A stretch of 64,000 nt of DNA from Bacteroides salyersiae WAL 10018 = DSM 18765 = JCM 12988 (GCF_000381365.1 NZ_KB905468.1:232001-296000), one strand, 5' to 3'; shown: positions 52,126-61,367, numbered from the stretch's first letter. Notes: generated by a model not told the origin, from the sequence alone. Numbers and translations are program-made.

Positions 52126-52881
52126 TTATTTAAAAGCATCGATGATACCTTTGAAGTCAGCAACCTTCAAAGCAGCGCCACCGATCAAACCACCGTCAAC
52201 ATCCGGGTTTGAGAACAATTCTTTAGCATTGGAAGGCTTGCAGCTACCACCATAAAGAATAGAAGTGTTATCAGCAATTTCTTTGCCATATTTCTCAGCA
52301 ACCACCGAACGGATGAAAGCGTGAATTTCCTGTGCTTGAGCAGGAGTAGCAGTCTTACCTGTACCAATAGCCCAAACCGGTTCGTAAGCCAGAATAATCT
52401 TTGCGAAATCTTCGGCAGACAATTCGAATACAGAAGCTAATTGAGCGGCAACCACTTCGTTTTGCTTGTTTGCTTCACGTTCTTCCAACACTTCACCGAT
52501 ACAGAAAATCGGAGTCAGACCATTAGCCAAGGCCAATTTAACTTTCTCTTTCAAGATTTCAACAGTTTCACCATAATAAGCACGACGCTCAGAGTGACCT
52601 AAGATTACATATTTTGCACCTGTAGAAGCAACCATAGCGGCTGAAACTTCACCTGTATAAGCACCTTCCACTTTATCTGCACAGTTTTCTGCACCTACAC
52701 CGATAACCGCAGCATCAACGATAGGAGTAACAGAAGCCAGATGAATAAACGGAGTACAAATTACTACATCACAATTAGGCTTATCAGCAGCCAATGCTTC
52801 ATTCAATTCTTTTGCAAGAGCAATACCCTCCTGAAGGGTTTTGTTCATTTTCCAATTTCCTGCTACAATGTTCTTTCTCAT
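52126..52881 (-). CDS. tpiA: Triosephosphate isomerase
   Basis: The glycolytic enzyme interconverts dihydroxyacetone phosphate and glyceraldehyde-3-phosphate. The 251-residue protein has NWKMN (residues 6-10), the catalytic His in ILGHSERR, the catalytic Glu in AYEPVWAIGTGKTA and the phosphate loop YGGSCKPSNA. It starts 161 nt after the DoxX gene; the spacer carries a 15-bp tandem repeat. Confidence 0.97.
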   Translation of the reverse strand: MRKNIVAGNWKMNKTLQEGIALAKELNEALAADKPNCDVVICTPFIHLASVTPIVDAAVIGVGAENCADKVEGAYTGEVSAAMVASTGAKYVILGHSERRAYYGETVEILKEKVKLALANGLTPIFCIGEVLEEREANKQNEVVAAQLASVFELSAEDFAKIILAYEPVWAIGTGKTATPAQAQEIHAFIRSVVAEKYGKEIADNTSILYGGSCKPSNAKELFSNPDVDGGLIGGAALKVADFKGIIDAFK

Positions 52882-52910
52882 TTTGTTTTTATTATTAAAA
52901 GGGTTAATAT

Positions 52911-52945
52911 ATTTACGATTTAACGATTTACGATTTAACGATTTA
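52911..52945. repeat. 15-bp tandem repeat upstream of tpiA
   Basis: ATTTACGATTTAACG occurs twice without mismatch (52911-52925, 52926-52940), followed by ATTTA. It lies 30 nt upstream of the tpiA ATG, in the presumed promoter/leader region. No TAnnTTTG box is visible nearby. Confidence 0.75.
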
Positions 52946-53042
52946 AATTACACGATATACTTATTAGGCTACACGATTGATGAATTACCACTTAAACTAC
53001 CTTATTTCCGATTTGCATTATAGTGATTTAGAGTTTCATACG

Positions 53043-54452
53043 CTATGAAGATTTATCGCTATCGCTTTTCGTCTCACTGCCATCACTACCTTCATCGCTT
53101 GGCGTCTCTTCCTGTGTAGAAAGCTTCACAGCTTTTAGCAGTTCAGCATTTCGCCTCCGAAGAGCTTCACTTTTCTTTTCCCGCCGTTTCACTACCAGAA
53201 TATCCATACCCAATACGAACAACAAAGGAATAGCAAACCATAAAAAGACATAACCAATGGTATAACTATCAGTCACTTTCTTCAGTTTTCCCAGCTCAAG
53301 AGTCTCGAGTTTACCGGTCAAGGCATATTCATCCGGCAAATCCGCATCATTCCATTTATTTAGAATCACACCGTTCCTTATCAACATCAATCCCGGATTG
53401 GAACGTATCATAGTCTTCAGCGTAATGTCGTCTACAAGGCAGAACGGATACTCAGCCCCGGTCTTGTCACGCCAAAGTTCTATCTCTTCGCTCGGAGAAG
53501 AGGTCAGACAATAAAAACCATAACCGTTTTCCACCGAATAGTCATATATTTCATTTATGAGATCGATATTGCTATCATCCGCTTCCTCTATCCGATGTGC
53601 CACCAACAGAAAAGTATAATTTATATCTGTCAGAACCTTATCCGTTATATCCTCACCGGTACTCTGTTCCACCAGTGAAAAGTCATGGATGGGCGGTTCG
53701 TACCCTTTCTCTTTCAAAACAGTACGTGTATCCACAAATGTCCAGGTACTATCCGGATAATTCTCGAGTGTAAACTCTTTTTTCTCACCATCCTTCTCCA
53801 TAAGAAAAGTCGTTTCATACACATTCGGCTTTGCCCCGTCCGGTATTTCCATCCCCTGAAGAATATTCTTACCTATCTTATAAGGACGAAAATCCAAAAC
53901 AGGTAAATGAGCCAGGCAATAAAACGAAAGTGCAAACACAAACAATATGGTATATAACGAAACTAACCATTCCGTCTTAGCCGAGATGAAACGTATAATC
54001 TCCTTTTTCCACCGAAAAGTAGAATAGGCTGCAATAAACAACACAATATTCTTCCCAAAAGTTTCCCAATTCGTCAGCACCCATGCATCACCAAAACAAC
54101 CACAGTCGGAAACCGGGTTCTTCAATGCCAGATAAAGGGTAAGCGGAGTCATGAATATCATCAGTAGGAAAGCCAACAGAGTAGTCGTCTTTTTTCGAAT
54201 CCCGAAAAACAAACAGACCCCGATGGAGAACTCTATGGCTGATAAGATAACCGCTGCCAACAAAGGAAAAAAAGAGGGAAACCAAGACAGCATACCGAAA
54301 GCTTCCAGATAATCTTGTATTTTATACTGGAACCCTAAAGGATCAACCGCCTTCACAAATCCTGAGAATATAAATGCCACTGCCAACAAAAAGCGGCAGG
54401 CATTGACCCACGTCTTTTGAATAATATGTAAATTCCTAACCTTCAAATTCAA
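53043..54452 (-). CDS. DoxX/MauE-like membrane protein fused to a thioredoxin-like domain
   Basis: The 469-residue protein starts with four membrane segments (about 15-150) of the DoxX/MauE type, with a conserved CGCFGDAW loop after the third. A fifth segment follows (about 163-185). A soluble thioredoxin-like region (about 245-390) has no CxxC redox motif. A further membrane segment (about 395-418) and a charged tail close it. Only TTG starts are available (54452, or codon 3); an in-frame TGA lies three codons upstream. The start overlaps the end of the DUF1599 gene by 17 nt, so translation is coupled. Its role is unknown; DoxX proteins take part in redox or quinone-linked processes. Confidence 0.82.
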   Translation of the reverse strand: MNLKVRNLHIIQKTWVNACRFLLAVAFIFSGFVKAVDPLGFQYKIQDYLEAFGMLSWFPSFFPLLAAVILSAIEFSIGVCLFFGIRKKTTTLLAFLLMIFMTPLTLYLALKNPVSDCGCFGDAWVLTNWETFGKNIVLFIAAYSTFRWKKEIIRFISAKTEWLVSLYTILFVFALSFYCLAHLPVLDFRPYKIGKNILQGMEIPDGAKPNVYETTFLMEKDGEKKEFTLENYPDSTWTFVDTRTVLKEKGYEPPIHDFSLVEQSTGEDITDKVLTDINYTFLLVAHRIEEADDSNIDLINEIYDYSVENGYGFYCLTSSPSEEIELWRDKTGAEYPFCLVDDITLKTMIRSNPGLMLIRNGVILNKWNDADLPDEYALTGKLETLELGKLKKVTDSYTIGYVFLWFAIPLLFVLGMDILVVKRREKKSEALRRRNAELLKAVKLSTQEETPSDEGSDGSETKSDSDKSS

Positions 54453-54978
54453 TCTTAATCAAACCAAAAACGGAATAATTAATCATATCCATATAATTTG
54501 CATCGATACCTTCCGAAACCAATGTATGTCCTGCCAAACTCTCAATCTGTTTAGTACGGTAAATCTTCATCAGAATCAGGTCGGTATAAGAACTGACACG
54601 CATGCAACGCCACGCCTCGTCGTAATCATGATTTTTGGCAAGCATCAGTTCCAATGCTTCTTTAGCATATTTATCATAAAAGGCCATTGCTTCTTCATTA
54701 CTGATATCGGCAACATCGGCATAACCGAGTTCCAACTGTATAAGTCCGACAATACCATAATTGACAATTGCAATAAATTCCGAACGAATACCTTCGTCTA
54801 TCAGTGTCACACCTTTGGTCTCGATACTGCGAATACGGTTGGCTTTAATAAAAATCTGATCAGTCACGGAAGCCGGACGCAGAATACGCCATGCAGGACC
54901 GTAATCATGCAGTTTCTTGGAAAATAAGTCACGGCATAAAGCGATGACATGCTCAAATTGTTGCTTGGTATCTTTCAT
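54436..54978 (-). CDS. DUF1599 protein with internal duplication
   Basis: From the ATG at 54978 the protein has 180 residues. Two halves repeat each other: HDYGPAWRILRPASVTDQIF (about 25-44) matches HDYDEAWRCMRVSSYTDLIL (about 116-135), and each is followed by a GL-Q/K-IQ/E-E segment (YGIVGLIQLELG, YSVFGLIKIEFEG). This is the DUF1599 (nucleotide-modification-related) pattern. The start at 54978 rather than 55008 is supported by the -7 box at 54997-55004. It opens the DUF1599-DoxX-tpiA run. Biochemical role unknown. Confidence 0.85.
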   Translation of the reverse strand: MKDTKQQFEHVIALCRDLFSKKLHDYGPAWRILRPASVTDQIFIKANRIRSIETKGVTLIDEGIRSEFIAIVNYGIVGLIQLELGYADVADISNEEAMAFYDKYAKEALELMLAKNHDYDEAWRCMRVSSYTDLILMKIYRTKQIESLAGHTLVSEGIDANYMDMINYSVFGLIKIEFEG

Positions 54979-54996
54979 ATCCTTACAAATAGAGCA

Positions 54997-55004
54997 CAAA
55001 GGTA
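54997..55004 (-). promoter_or_regulatory. Candidate -7 element for the DUF1599 operon
   Basis: CAAAGGTA on plus reads TACCTTTG on minus and fits TAnnTTTG. It lies 18 nt upstream of the ATG at 54978. Confidence 0.6.
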
Positions 55005-55020
55005 ACAATAATTGAAGAAA

Positions 55021-55060
55021 AAAGAAAAAAATAGCCAGGCAATGTATAACTACCTGGCTA
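55021..55060 (-). terminator. Rho-independent terminator after the M23 peptidase gene
   Basis: TAGCCAGG (55032-55039) pairs with CCTGGCTA (55053-55060); on minus it is followed by a run of seven T and further T-rich sequence. It ends the ndk-M23 transcript. Confidence 0.9.
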
Positions 55061-55087
55061 CTTGTGATCTAAATAGGGTCTATTTCG

Positions 55088-55966
55088 TTAAGAACAGCGC
55101 AAAACCTGTCCGGGACGAAGAATGGTCTTTGTTGTAATACGGTTCAGCTTACAAAGCGTACTGATAGAAACTCCACGCAACTTAGCAATGCGCGAAAGCG
55201 TATCTCCGCTCTTTACTTTATGATACCGGATCGTTCCGTCACTTGCCAACTGAGTGTCATGCGAACCGGCAGCACGCTGATAACCTTTTGTCTTTTTAAA
55301 TGTATAAGTATCTGCCACAATATCCTGCTTAGGAAAATCGAACATAAGAGCCGGATTGATAGCAATTCCCAAGAAGCGGGTTTCAAAGTGAAGATGTGAA
55401 CCGGTAGAACGTCCTGTATTACCGCCCAAACCAATAACCTCACCAGCTTTTACCAATTGATTTTCTTCTACCAGCTGTTTTGACAAATGCCCGTATATGG
55501 TTTCCAATCCATTATCGTGGCGAATGACTACATACTTACCATACCCGCGACGTTCATATCTCACAATACGTACTTTTCCATCGAATGCAGCGACAATCGT
55601 ATCACCGATATTTACTTTCAGATCCAATCCATTATGCATTCTTCTCCAACGGGGACCGAAAGGCGAAGTGATGCGTGTGCTCGGAGTCGGCATATGAAAG
55701 CCTGTCAAATCAATTGTATATGATTCCGGAATGATGACTTCCTTACCATATGCATGTACATACTGATTACTCCAGTTAGGATAAAGACTTAATGCAGGAT
55801 ATTCGGATTGCTCCGCACGGATCTGCCGTTGCAATGCGAGAGAGTCTACTGATTTTAATTTCTTATCGATCGGTGCCTGTCGGGCGATCAAATCCTGAGA
55901 GAAAGAATTCAGGCTGATCATAGCCGCCGCGGCAATCATTACGGTTTTAATACAATTGAAATTCAT
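55088..55966 (-). CDS. M23 peptidase with LysM domain (peptidoglycan hydrolase)
   Basis: From ATG 55966 the protein has 292 residues with a signal peptide (1-24, ending SLNSFSQ). The M23/LytM metallopeptidase domain (about 95-205) has HNGLDLKVNIGDTIVA with its zinc ligands and SHLHFETRF. A C-terminal LysM domain (about 245-290, YHKVKSGDTLSRIAKLRG) binds peptidoglycan. It should cut peptide crosslinks in the cell wall, or act as a division activator like EnvC. A TTG six codons upstream is the alternative start. It follows ndk after only 18 nt, from the same promoter. Confidence 0.88.
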   Translation of the reverse strand: MNFNCIKTVMIAAAAMISLNSFSQDLIARQAPIDKKLKSVDSLALQRQIRAEQSEYPALSLYPNWSNQYVHAYGKEVIIPESYTIDLTGFHMPTPSTRITSPFGPRWRRMHNGLDLKVNIGDTIVAAFDGKVRIVRYERRGYGKYVVIRHDNGLETIYGHLSKQLVEENQLVKAGEVIGLGGNTGRSTGSHLHFETRFLGIAINPALMFDFPKQDIVADTYTFKKTKGYQRAAGSHDTQLASDGTIRYHKVKSGDTLSRIAKLRGVSISTLCKLNRITTKTILRPGQVLRCS

Positions 55967-55984
55967 TCGCTTCGTCAAATTCAA

Positions 55985-56449
55985 TTAATATTCGTCATTT
56001 GCATACAGGTAGTCGAATACAGCCTGCTTATAGTCGAATATTTCTTCCGGTTTAAAAAATCTGTTTAATTCGGCCGCCGCGGTCTCCGGTGAATCAGAAG
56101 CATGAACAATGTTTTCTTGAAAACTCATGCTGTAATCTCCCCGAATAGTTCCCGGTGCTGCCAGACGTCCGTTAGTAGGACCTGCCAACGTACGGACTGC
56201 TTGAATTGCATCTACACCCTCAAAACAACAAACGACAACAGGAGCTGTCATCATAGAATCCTTTACACGTTGAAAGAACGGCTTTGTACTGAGATGGGCG
56301 TAATGTTCGCTCAACACTTCATCTGTCAACTGCATCATCTTCATCCCGGCTAAGCGTAAACCTTTACGTTCGAAACGGTGAAGAATCTCACCTACCAACG
56401 CCCGTTGTACGGTGCAGGGCTTCAAGATCACCAGTGTTTTTTCAATCAT
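55985..56449 (-). CDS. ndk: Nucleoside diphosphate kinase
   Basis: Ndk balances nucleoside triphosphates using a phosphohistidine intermediate. The 154-residue protein has EKTLVILKPCTVQRAL at the N-terminus, GPTNGRLAAPGTIRGDY and the active-site His in NIVHASDS. Most family members have KPDGV in place of KPCTV. The -7 box at 56501-56508 gives it a leader of about 45 nt. The M23 peptidase gene lies directly downstream. Confidence 0.95.
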   Translation of the reverse strand: MIEKTLVILKPCTVQRALVGEILHRFERKGLRLAGMKMMQLTDEVLSEHYAHLSTKPFFQRVKDSMMTAPVVVCCFEGVDAIQAVRTLAGPTNGRLAAPGTIRGDYSMSFQENIVHASDSPETAAAELNRFFKPEEIFDYKQAVFDYLYANDEY

Positions 56450-56500
56450 AATATGACTGTTATCAAAGTGTTAAACGATACATTTATTATAAAATTCTTC

Positions 56501-56508
56501 CAAAGATA
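56501..56508 (-). promoter_or_regulatory. Candidate -7 element for ndk
   Basis: CAAAGATA on plus reads TATCTTTG on minus and fits TAnnTTTG. Confidence 0.5.
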
Positions 56509-56669
56509 GTATTTTCCTTCGAAATACTGGGTAGTCTCTTAACTTTTTTTTGTATCCTCCGAAAGGAAAAACGAGAAAAACAGGCTTTAAAGTACTATAA
56601 ATAGGAGGTCTATGAAGAATATATGTTTTGCAACATATTCTGCAAATAAGCTGCATGTTTAACCGTTTT

Positions 56670-58766
56670 TCAACTTATCGAAGCCCAGTTAACGTTCGTC
56701 TTGCGAAGTGCCCTAAGCTGTTGCCATAATATATCATTTTCAGGATGGCATGCTTCCGGATCAGCGTCCACAATGTCTTGAGCAATATTACGAACATATT
56801 GCAGCAATTGTCCATCCCGTGCTATATCGGCTATTTTCAAATCAAAAGCAATGCCACTCTGCTGAGTGCCTTCCAAATCTCCGGGGCCACGCAATTTCAA
56901 ATCGGCTTCCGCTATCTCAAAACCATCATTGGTACGCACCATTATTTCAAGGCGCTTCCGTGTTTCCTCCGTCAACTTATAATTAGTCACCAAAATGCAG
57001 TAAGACTGTTCCGCCCCACGGCCGACACGTCCCCGAAGCTGATGTAACTGCGACAATCCGAACCGTTCGGCATTTTCTATAATCATCACAGAGGCATTCG
57101 GTACGTTTACTCCTACCTCGATCACCGTAGTAGCCACCATTATCTGTGCCTCTCCCGAGACAAAAAGCTGCATTTGCCCGTCTTTTTCAGCCGGTTTCAT
57201 CTTTCCATGCACTTTACAGACTTTGCAATCCGGAAACTCTTCACATATTTGCAAATACCCTTCTTCAAGGTTTTTCAAATCAATCTTTTCACTTTCTTTT
57301 ATAAGCGGATAGACAATGTAAACCTGGCGTCCTTCAGCTATCTGCTTATGTACGGAACGATAAAGACTTTCGCGACGATTATCAAATTGATGAATAGTAG
57401 TAATCGGCTTCCGTCCCGGAGGTAACTCATCAATGACAGAAACATCCAAATCACCATAAAGAGTCATAGCCAAAGTCCTCGGTATAGGAGTAGCCGTCAT
57501 CACAAGCACATGGGGAGGCTGGATATTCTTACTCCATAGGCGGGCACGTTGTGCCACCCCAAAACGATGCTGTTCGTCGATAACGACAAAACCGAGGGAA
57601 GAAAAATTGACAGTATCCTCTATGACGGCATGAGTACCGATCAGGATACGTACATCCCCTGTGAGCAAACCGGAAAAGATGGCTTCACGTTTCTTCCCTT
57701 TCACCGAACCGGTAAGCAATTCCACACGGATATCCATACCGAAAAGAAGCTCCTTTATCGTTTCGTAATGCTGGTTGGCAAGAATTTCCGTAGGGGCCAT
57801 CATACAAGCCTGATAACCATTATCAAGTGCCATCAACATACTCATTAATGCTACCAAGGTCTTACCGCTACCTACATCTCCCTGCAACAAACGGTTCATC
57901 TGGCGTCCCGAACCTACATCCTGCCGAATCTCCTTCAACACTCGTTTTTGGGCTCCTGTCAATTCAAAAGGTAAGTTGCGGGAATAAAAGGTATTGAATA
58001 CCTTGCCTACCGTCTCAAAAACAAAGCCCCGATATCTCCGTTGCCGATCTTTAGAATATCGCAGGATGTTAAGTTGCACGTAAAAAAGTTCTTCAAACTT
58101 CAAACGATACTGTGCTTTTCTTAAGAACTCCGGATTGACAGGGAAATGAATATTTTGCAAAGCATCCGTAAGTGACATCAGGTGATGATCGGCTAATATC
58201 TTTGAGGATAAAGTTTCAGGAAGCGGTTCTTGTATCTGTTGAAGCACCGTCGCCATCATTTTGGCTATTGCATGAGAGTTGAGAAAGCTCCGCTTCATCT
58301 TCTCCGTCGTATTGTAATAAGGCTGCAAACCGGTAGCCGTCAACTTAAGCTCTGCCGTCTTATCTATATCGGGATGCGCCACATTAATTCGTCCGCCAAA
58401 AACCGTCGGTTTACCGAAAACGATATATTCTTCGTGAACTTTATATTTACCGAAAATGAATTTGATTCCTTGAAACCACACCAAATCCACCACACCGGTA
58501 CCATCCGAAAAATGAGCGACTAATCGTCTTTGACGTCCTTCACCAAAAGTCTCAAAACCCAAGATCTGCCCTTTAAGTTGTATATAAGGCATGTTCCCGT
58601 CTATTTCATGAATATAATAGATACGGCTGCGATCTACATATTTATAAGGGAAATAGTAAATAAGATCATGTACGGAATATATCTCCAACTCTTTGTTGAG
58701 TACACCCGCTTTCTGTGGCCCTACGCCGGATATATATTTTATGTCACGTGTAGTTAAATCAAACAT
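56670..58766 (-). CDS. recG: ATP-dependent DNA helicase RecG
   Basis: RecG reverses stalled replication forks and processes R-loops and Holliday junctions. The 698-residue protein has the N-terminal wedge/OB domain (about 60-165), helicase motif I LLQGDVGSGKTLVAL, the DEQH box VVIDEQHRFGVAQR, and the C-terminal helicase half with TTVIEVGVNVPNASVM and QLRGRVGRG. Length is typical. It overlaps the end of ispD by 8 nt and closes a DJ-1-ispD-recG operon. Confidence 0.96.
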   Translation of the reverse strand: MFDLTTRDIKYISGVGPQKAGVLNKELEIYSVHDLIYYFPYKYVDRSRIYYIHEIDGNMPYIQLKGQILGFETFGEGRQRRLVAHFSDGTGVVDLVWFQGIKFIFGKYKVHEEYIVFGKPTVFGGRINVAHPDIDKTAELKLTATGLQPYYNTTEKMKRSFLNSHAIAKMMATVLQQIQEPLPETLSSKILADHHLMSLTDALQNIHFPVNPEFLRKAQYRLKFEELFYVQLNILRYSKDRQRRYRGFVFETVGKVFNTFYSRNLPFELTGAQKRVLKEIRQDVGSGRQMNRLLQGDVGSGKTLVALMSMLMALDNGYQACMMAPTEILANQHYETIKELLFGMDIRVELLTGSVKGKKREAIFSGLLTGDVRILIGTHAVIEDTVNFSSLGFVVIDEQHRFGVAQRARLWSKNIQPPHVLVMTATPIPRTLAMTLYGDLDVSVIDELPPGRKPITTIHQFDNRRESLYRSVHKQIAEGRQVYIVYPLIKESEKIDLKNLEEGYLQICEEFPDCKVCKVHGKMKPAEKDGQMQLFVSGEAQIMVATTVIEVGVNVPNASVMIIENAERFGLSQLHQLRGRVGRGAEQSYCILVTNYKLTEETRKRLEIMVRTNDGFEIAEADLKLRGPGDLEGTQQSGIAFDLKIADIARDGQLLQYVRNIAQDIVDADPEACHPENDILWQQLRALRKTNVNWASIS

Positions 58767-59421
58767 TCACCAGAACACTACTTATTTTCAAATCAAAAGG
58801 AGTGGTAATCTTGATATTCTCACGATTGCCTTCCGCCAGATAAACAGACTCTCCCATCGCTTCCACCACAGAAGCATCATCCGTAAAAAACGAAGTATAT
58901 TCCTGTGCATAAGCTCGTCTCAATAGCTCCACATCAAAAACTTGCGGAGTTTGAACCAACTTGTAATCACTGCGAGATACAGTCTCGCTCCCCGTATCCG
59001 TAAGATGACGAATCGTTTCCACCACGTCAACGACAGGAATTACCGCTTTTTTTGTTTCAGCCAATTGATAACAACGCTCGATGACCTGTCGTGAAACGAA
59101 CGGGCGTACTCCATCGTGCACGCCTACCAGTCCCGGCTCAACATATGCCAAACCGTTCTTTACCGAATGGAAGCGAGTCTCACCGCCATCGGCGAGCACA
59201 TGTCCAATCGAGAAATGATACTTCTGACAAAGTTCTCTCCAATAGGTCTGCTGTTCTTGCGGCAACACAAGGACGATTTTCATTTCTTCATCGAAACGAT
59301 AAAACGCTTCGATGGTATGCATCAACACAGGTTTCCCACCAATAGGAAGGAATTGTTTAGGAAGATCGCTTCCCATACGCAAACCCTTGCCACCGGCTAC
59401 GATCAAGGCGGTACGAGTCAT
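58759..59421 (-). CDS. ispD: 2-C-methyl-D-erythritol 4-phosphate cytidylyltransferase
   Basis: IspD adds CMP to MEP in the non-mevalonate isoprenoid pathway. The 220-residue protein has the N-terminal GGKGLRMGSDLPKQFLP nucleotide loop and the DGVRPFVS, RSDYKLVQTPQVFD and FFTDDASVVEA motifs of the family. It lies between the DJ-1 and recG genes, 4 nt after the former. Confidence 0.95.
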   Translation of the reverse strand: MTRTALIVAGGKGLRMGSDLPKQFLPIGGKPVLMHTIEAFYRFDEEMKIVLVLPQEQQTYWRELCQKYHFSIGHVLADGGETRFHSVKNGLAYVEPGLVGVHDGVRPFVSRQVIERCYQLAETKKAVIPVVDVVETIRHLTDTGSETVSRSDYKLVQTPQVFDVELLRRAYAQEYTSFFTDDASVVEAMGESVYLAEGNRENIKITTPFDLKISSVLVNV

Positions 59422-59425
59422 TCTA

Positions 59426-59977
59426 TCAGCGTCTTACGCACATTGCTTCTACCAACTCATCCACTTTCTCTTTGCCTACAAGTTTTTCTACGATTGCCAA
59501 TGCGAAATCCATAGCAGCACCCGGTCCCATACCTGTGATAATATTCCCATCTACTACAGCCGGCTCATCAAGGCATTCGGCACCTTCCAGATATTGTTCA
59601 AAGCTCGGATAGCAAGTCGCCTTACGGCCTTTAAGAAGTCCTAATTTTCCAAGCACCATCGGTGCCGCACAAATAGCAGCTATCGGTTTATTCTTTTCTG
59701 CAAAATCCAGAATTAGTTTACGCAAGCCTTCATGCTTATCAAGAGTCGACGCGCCGGGCATACCACCAGGCAAGAGCAACAATTCAGCATCAAAGAAGTC
59801 GCAATTTACAAAGTTCACATCACAAAGTACAGAAACATCATGTGCACCAACGACAATCTCATCCGGTGTCACAGATACAATCTCTACATTCAATCCGGCA
59901 CGTCTCAGCGTGTCAATGGCAGTAAAGGCTTCAATTTCCTCAAAACCGTCTGCAAAAAAGGCATATACAGTTCCCAT
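59426..59977 (-). CDS. DJ-1/PfpI family protein (ThiJ-like)
   Basis: This 183-residue protein has the DJ-1 superfamily fold pattern: GTVYAFFADGFEEIEAF at the start with the conserved Glu, LLLPGGMPGA, and the nucleophile elbow AAICAAPMVL with the reactive Cys. DJ-1 relatives act as deglycase-like enzymes, chaperones or redox sensors; exact function unclear. Annotated in related genomes as thiJ. A -7 box (60057-60064) lies about 80 nt upstream. It heads the run with ispD and recG. Confidence 0.88.
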   Translation of the reverse strand: MGTVYAFFADGFEEIEAFTAIDTLRRAGLNVEIVSVTPDEIVVGAHDVSVLCDVNFVNCDFFDAELLLLPGGMPGASTLDKHEGLRKLILDFAEKNKPIAAICAAPMVLGKLGLLKGRKATCYPSFEQYLEGAECLDEPAVVDGNIITGMGPGAAMDFALAIVEKLVGKEKVDELVEAMCVRR

Positions 59978-60056
59978 AATGTTAATGATGTGTCAATACG
60001 CCAATGATAAAAAACACCGGCCAATCGGCACGTTAATTAGTTTATATCTAATAAAT

Positions 60057-60064
60057 CAAATTTA
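60057..60064 (-). promoter_or_regulatory. Candidate -7 element for DJ-1/ispD/recG
   Basis: CAAATTTA on plus reads TAAATTTG on minus and fits TAnnTTTG, in the spacer between tonB and the DJ-1 gene. Confidence 0.45.
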
Positions 60065-60111
60065 TTCTCTTTCATTGATACACCGGCAATCCACTCATTG
60101 CATCAAGATTT

Positions 60112-60948
60112 TTATCGCAAATTAAAATAATAGGTGATTGTTCCTGTCTGATTGTTTACGCCTTCGACTGCATTAAAACGAGCTTTCTTGGCCGCATCTA
60201 ACGCTGCTTTACGCAAAGCGGCATTAACCGTATTTGTCTGCCGGTTAATGCTTGTAGCAATCACTTGTCCGGCAGGATTCACAGTAATAGAAACGACTAC
60301 ACGTCCCTCTTCCTGGACATTATATACAGGGCGAGGTAACCCTCCTTCTCCTATAGAACGTCCATTAAGGTCAAATGTTCCATAACCGCCTGTTCCTGTT
60401 TTAGAACCCGTTGAAGAATTTCCGTCTTTACTACCTTCCACACCCGTTCCGCTATCAGAAGTTCCCTTGCTTCCTTCCATCTGTGCACCCTTACCGAAAG
60501 CTCCTGACACCCGTTTGGCAGCGACTTCCGCAGCAGCTTTCCGTTCTCTTTCAGCTTTCTCTTCTGCAAGTTTCTTCGCTTCCGCCGCTTTTTCCGCAGC
60601 TGTTTTCTCAGGCTTTTTCACCTCCTTAGGTTTTTCTTTCTTCGGCTCCGTTTTAGGTTTTATAGCAACAGTCTCTTCATCCGTCTGTGTTATCATTTCC
60701 TGCTCTGTTGTTTCCTGTGGCTCTACTTCCGGAACTTCCTCCGGGGGCAGTACATCCACATCCACCATTGTGGCAGGATCATAATTTCCTTGTGCGACAT
60801 CCACATCCCCCATCATGACAGGCACCCCTCCCTCATCCTGATTATTGGGAACAGTAAAACTCACCAAAATCAAAAGAGCAATAATCGCCACATGCACCAA
60901 CAGCGCACCCAGCACTCCTACGTATTCACCCTTTCTCTTTCCGCTCAT
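60112..60948 (-). CDS. tonB: Energy transducer TonB
   Basis: TonB carries proton-motive energy from ExbB-ExbD to outer-membrane receptors. The 278-residue protein has one N-terminal membrane segment (about 8-32, ALLVHVAIIALLILVSF). A long Pro/Glu/Lys-rich linker (about 60-155) spans the periplasm, followed by a Gly/Ser-rich stretch (about 155-200). The C-terminal TonB-like domain (about 205-278) contains VVVSITVNPAGQVIATSIN. Its ATG overlaps the exbD stop (TAATG), so translation is coupled. The genome region also carries a TonB receptor at 17835. Confidence 0.92.
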   Translation of the reverse strand: MSGKRKGEYVGVLGALLVHVAIIALLILVSFTVPNNQDEGGVPVMMGDVDVAQGNYDPATMVDVDVLPPEEVPEVEPQETTEQEMITQTDEETVAIKPKTEPKKEKPKEVKKPEKTAAEKAAEAKKLAEEKAERERKAAAEVAAKRVSGAFGKGAQMEGSKGTSDSGTGVEGSKDGNSSTGSKTGTGGYGTFDLNGRSIGEGGLPRPVYNVQEEGRVVVSITVNPAGQVIATSINRQTNTVNAALRKAALDAAKKARFNAVEGVNNQTGTITYYFNLR

Positions 60949-61367
60949 TACTTACCTGTTTCGGGCGGCCGTGTAGCCAGCACCATTTTAAAATGATTCT
61001 CATTCGCAATATTCAACACTTTTACTATTTCACGGTAAGGTACCGTCTCATCTGCATAAAGTGCTACATACATTTCCGGTTCTCTTTCTGCACAACTCTG
61101 CAAAAAAGGAGTCAATTCGTCCAACGTCAGAGCATGCTCTTTCTCATTTCCGAAAGCTGCATAAAAGTTCAAATCCTTATCAATGATCACCCTTGTCAGA
61201 GGTTTTGCAGAAGTCTGCTGTTTTCCTTGAGGCAACAGTACTTTAATAGCATTGGGTGATACCACAGTGGAAGTAATCATAAAAAAGATCAACAACAAAA
61301 ATATCACATCCGTCATGGAGGCCATACTAAAGTTGGGCGATATTTTAGCTCTTCGTTTTAATGCCAT
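60948..61367 (-). CDS. exbD: Biopolymer transport protein ExbD
   Basis: The 139-residue protein has one membrane segment with the conserved proton-channel Asp (SMTDVIFLLLIFFMI, about 18-32) and a periplasmic domain. It joins ExbB to form the proton channel that drives TonB. It sits 29 nt after exbB and overlaps tonB by the TAATG sequence. Only one exbD is present here, whereas some Bacteroidales have two. Confidence 0.93.
   Translation of the reverse strand: MALKRRAKISPNFSMASMTDVIFLLLIFFMITSTVVSPNAIKVLLPQGKQQTSAKPLTRVIIDKDLNFYAAFGNEKEHALTLDELTPFLQSCAEREPEMYVALYADETVPYREIVKVLNIANENHFKMVLATRPPETGK

Noticed and set aside
56471..56656. 61-codon minus-strand ORF upstream of ndk
   Set aside because: It overlaps the ndk promoter region and has no recognisable composition or context.
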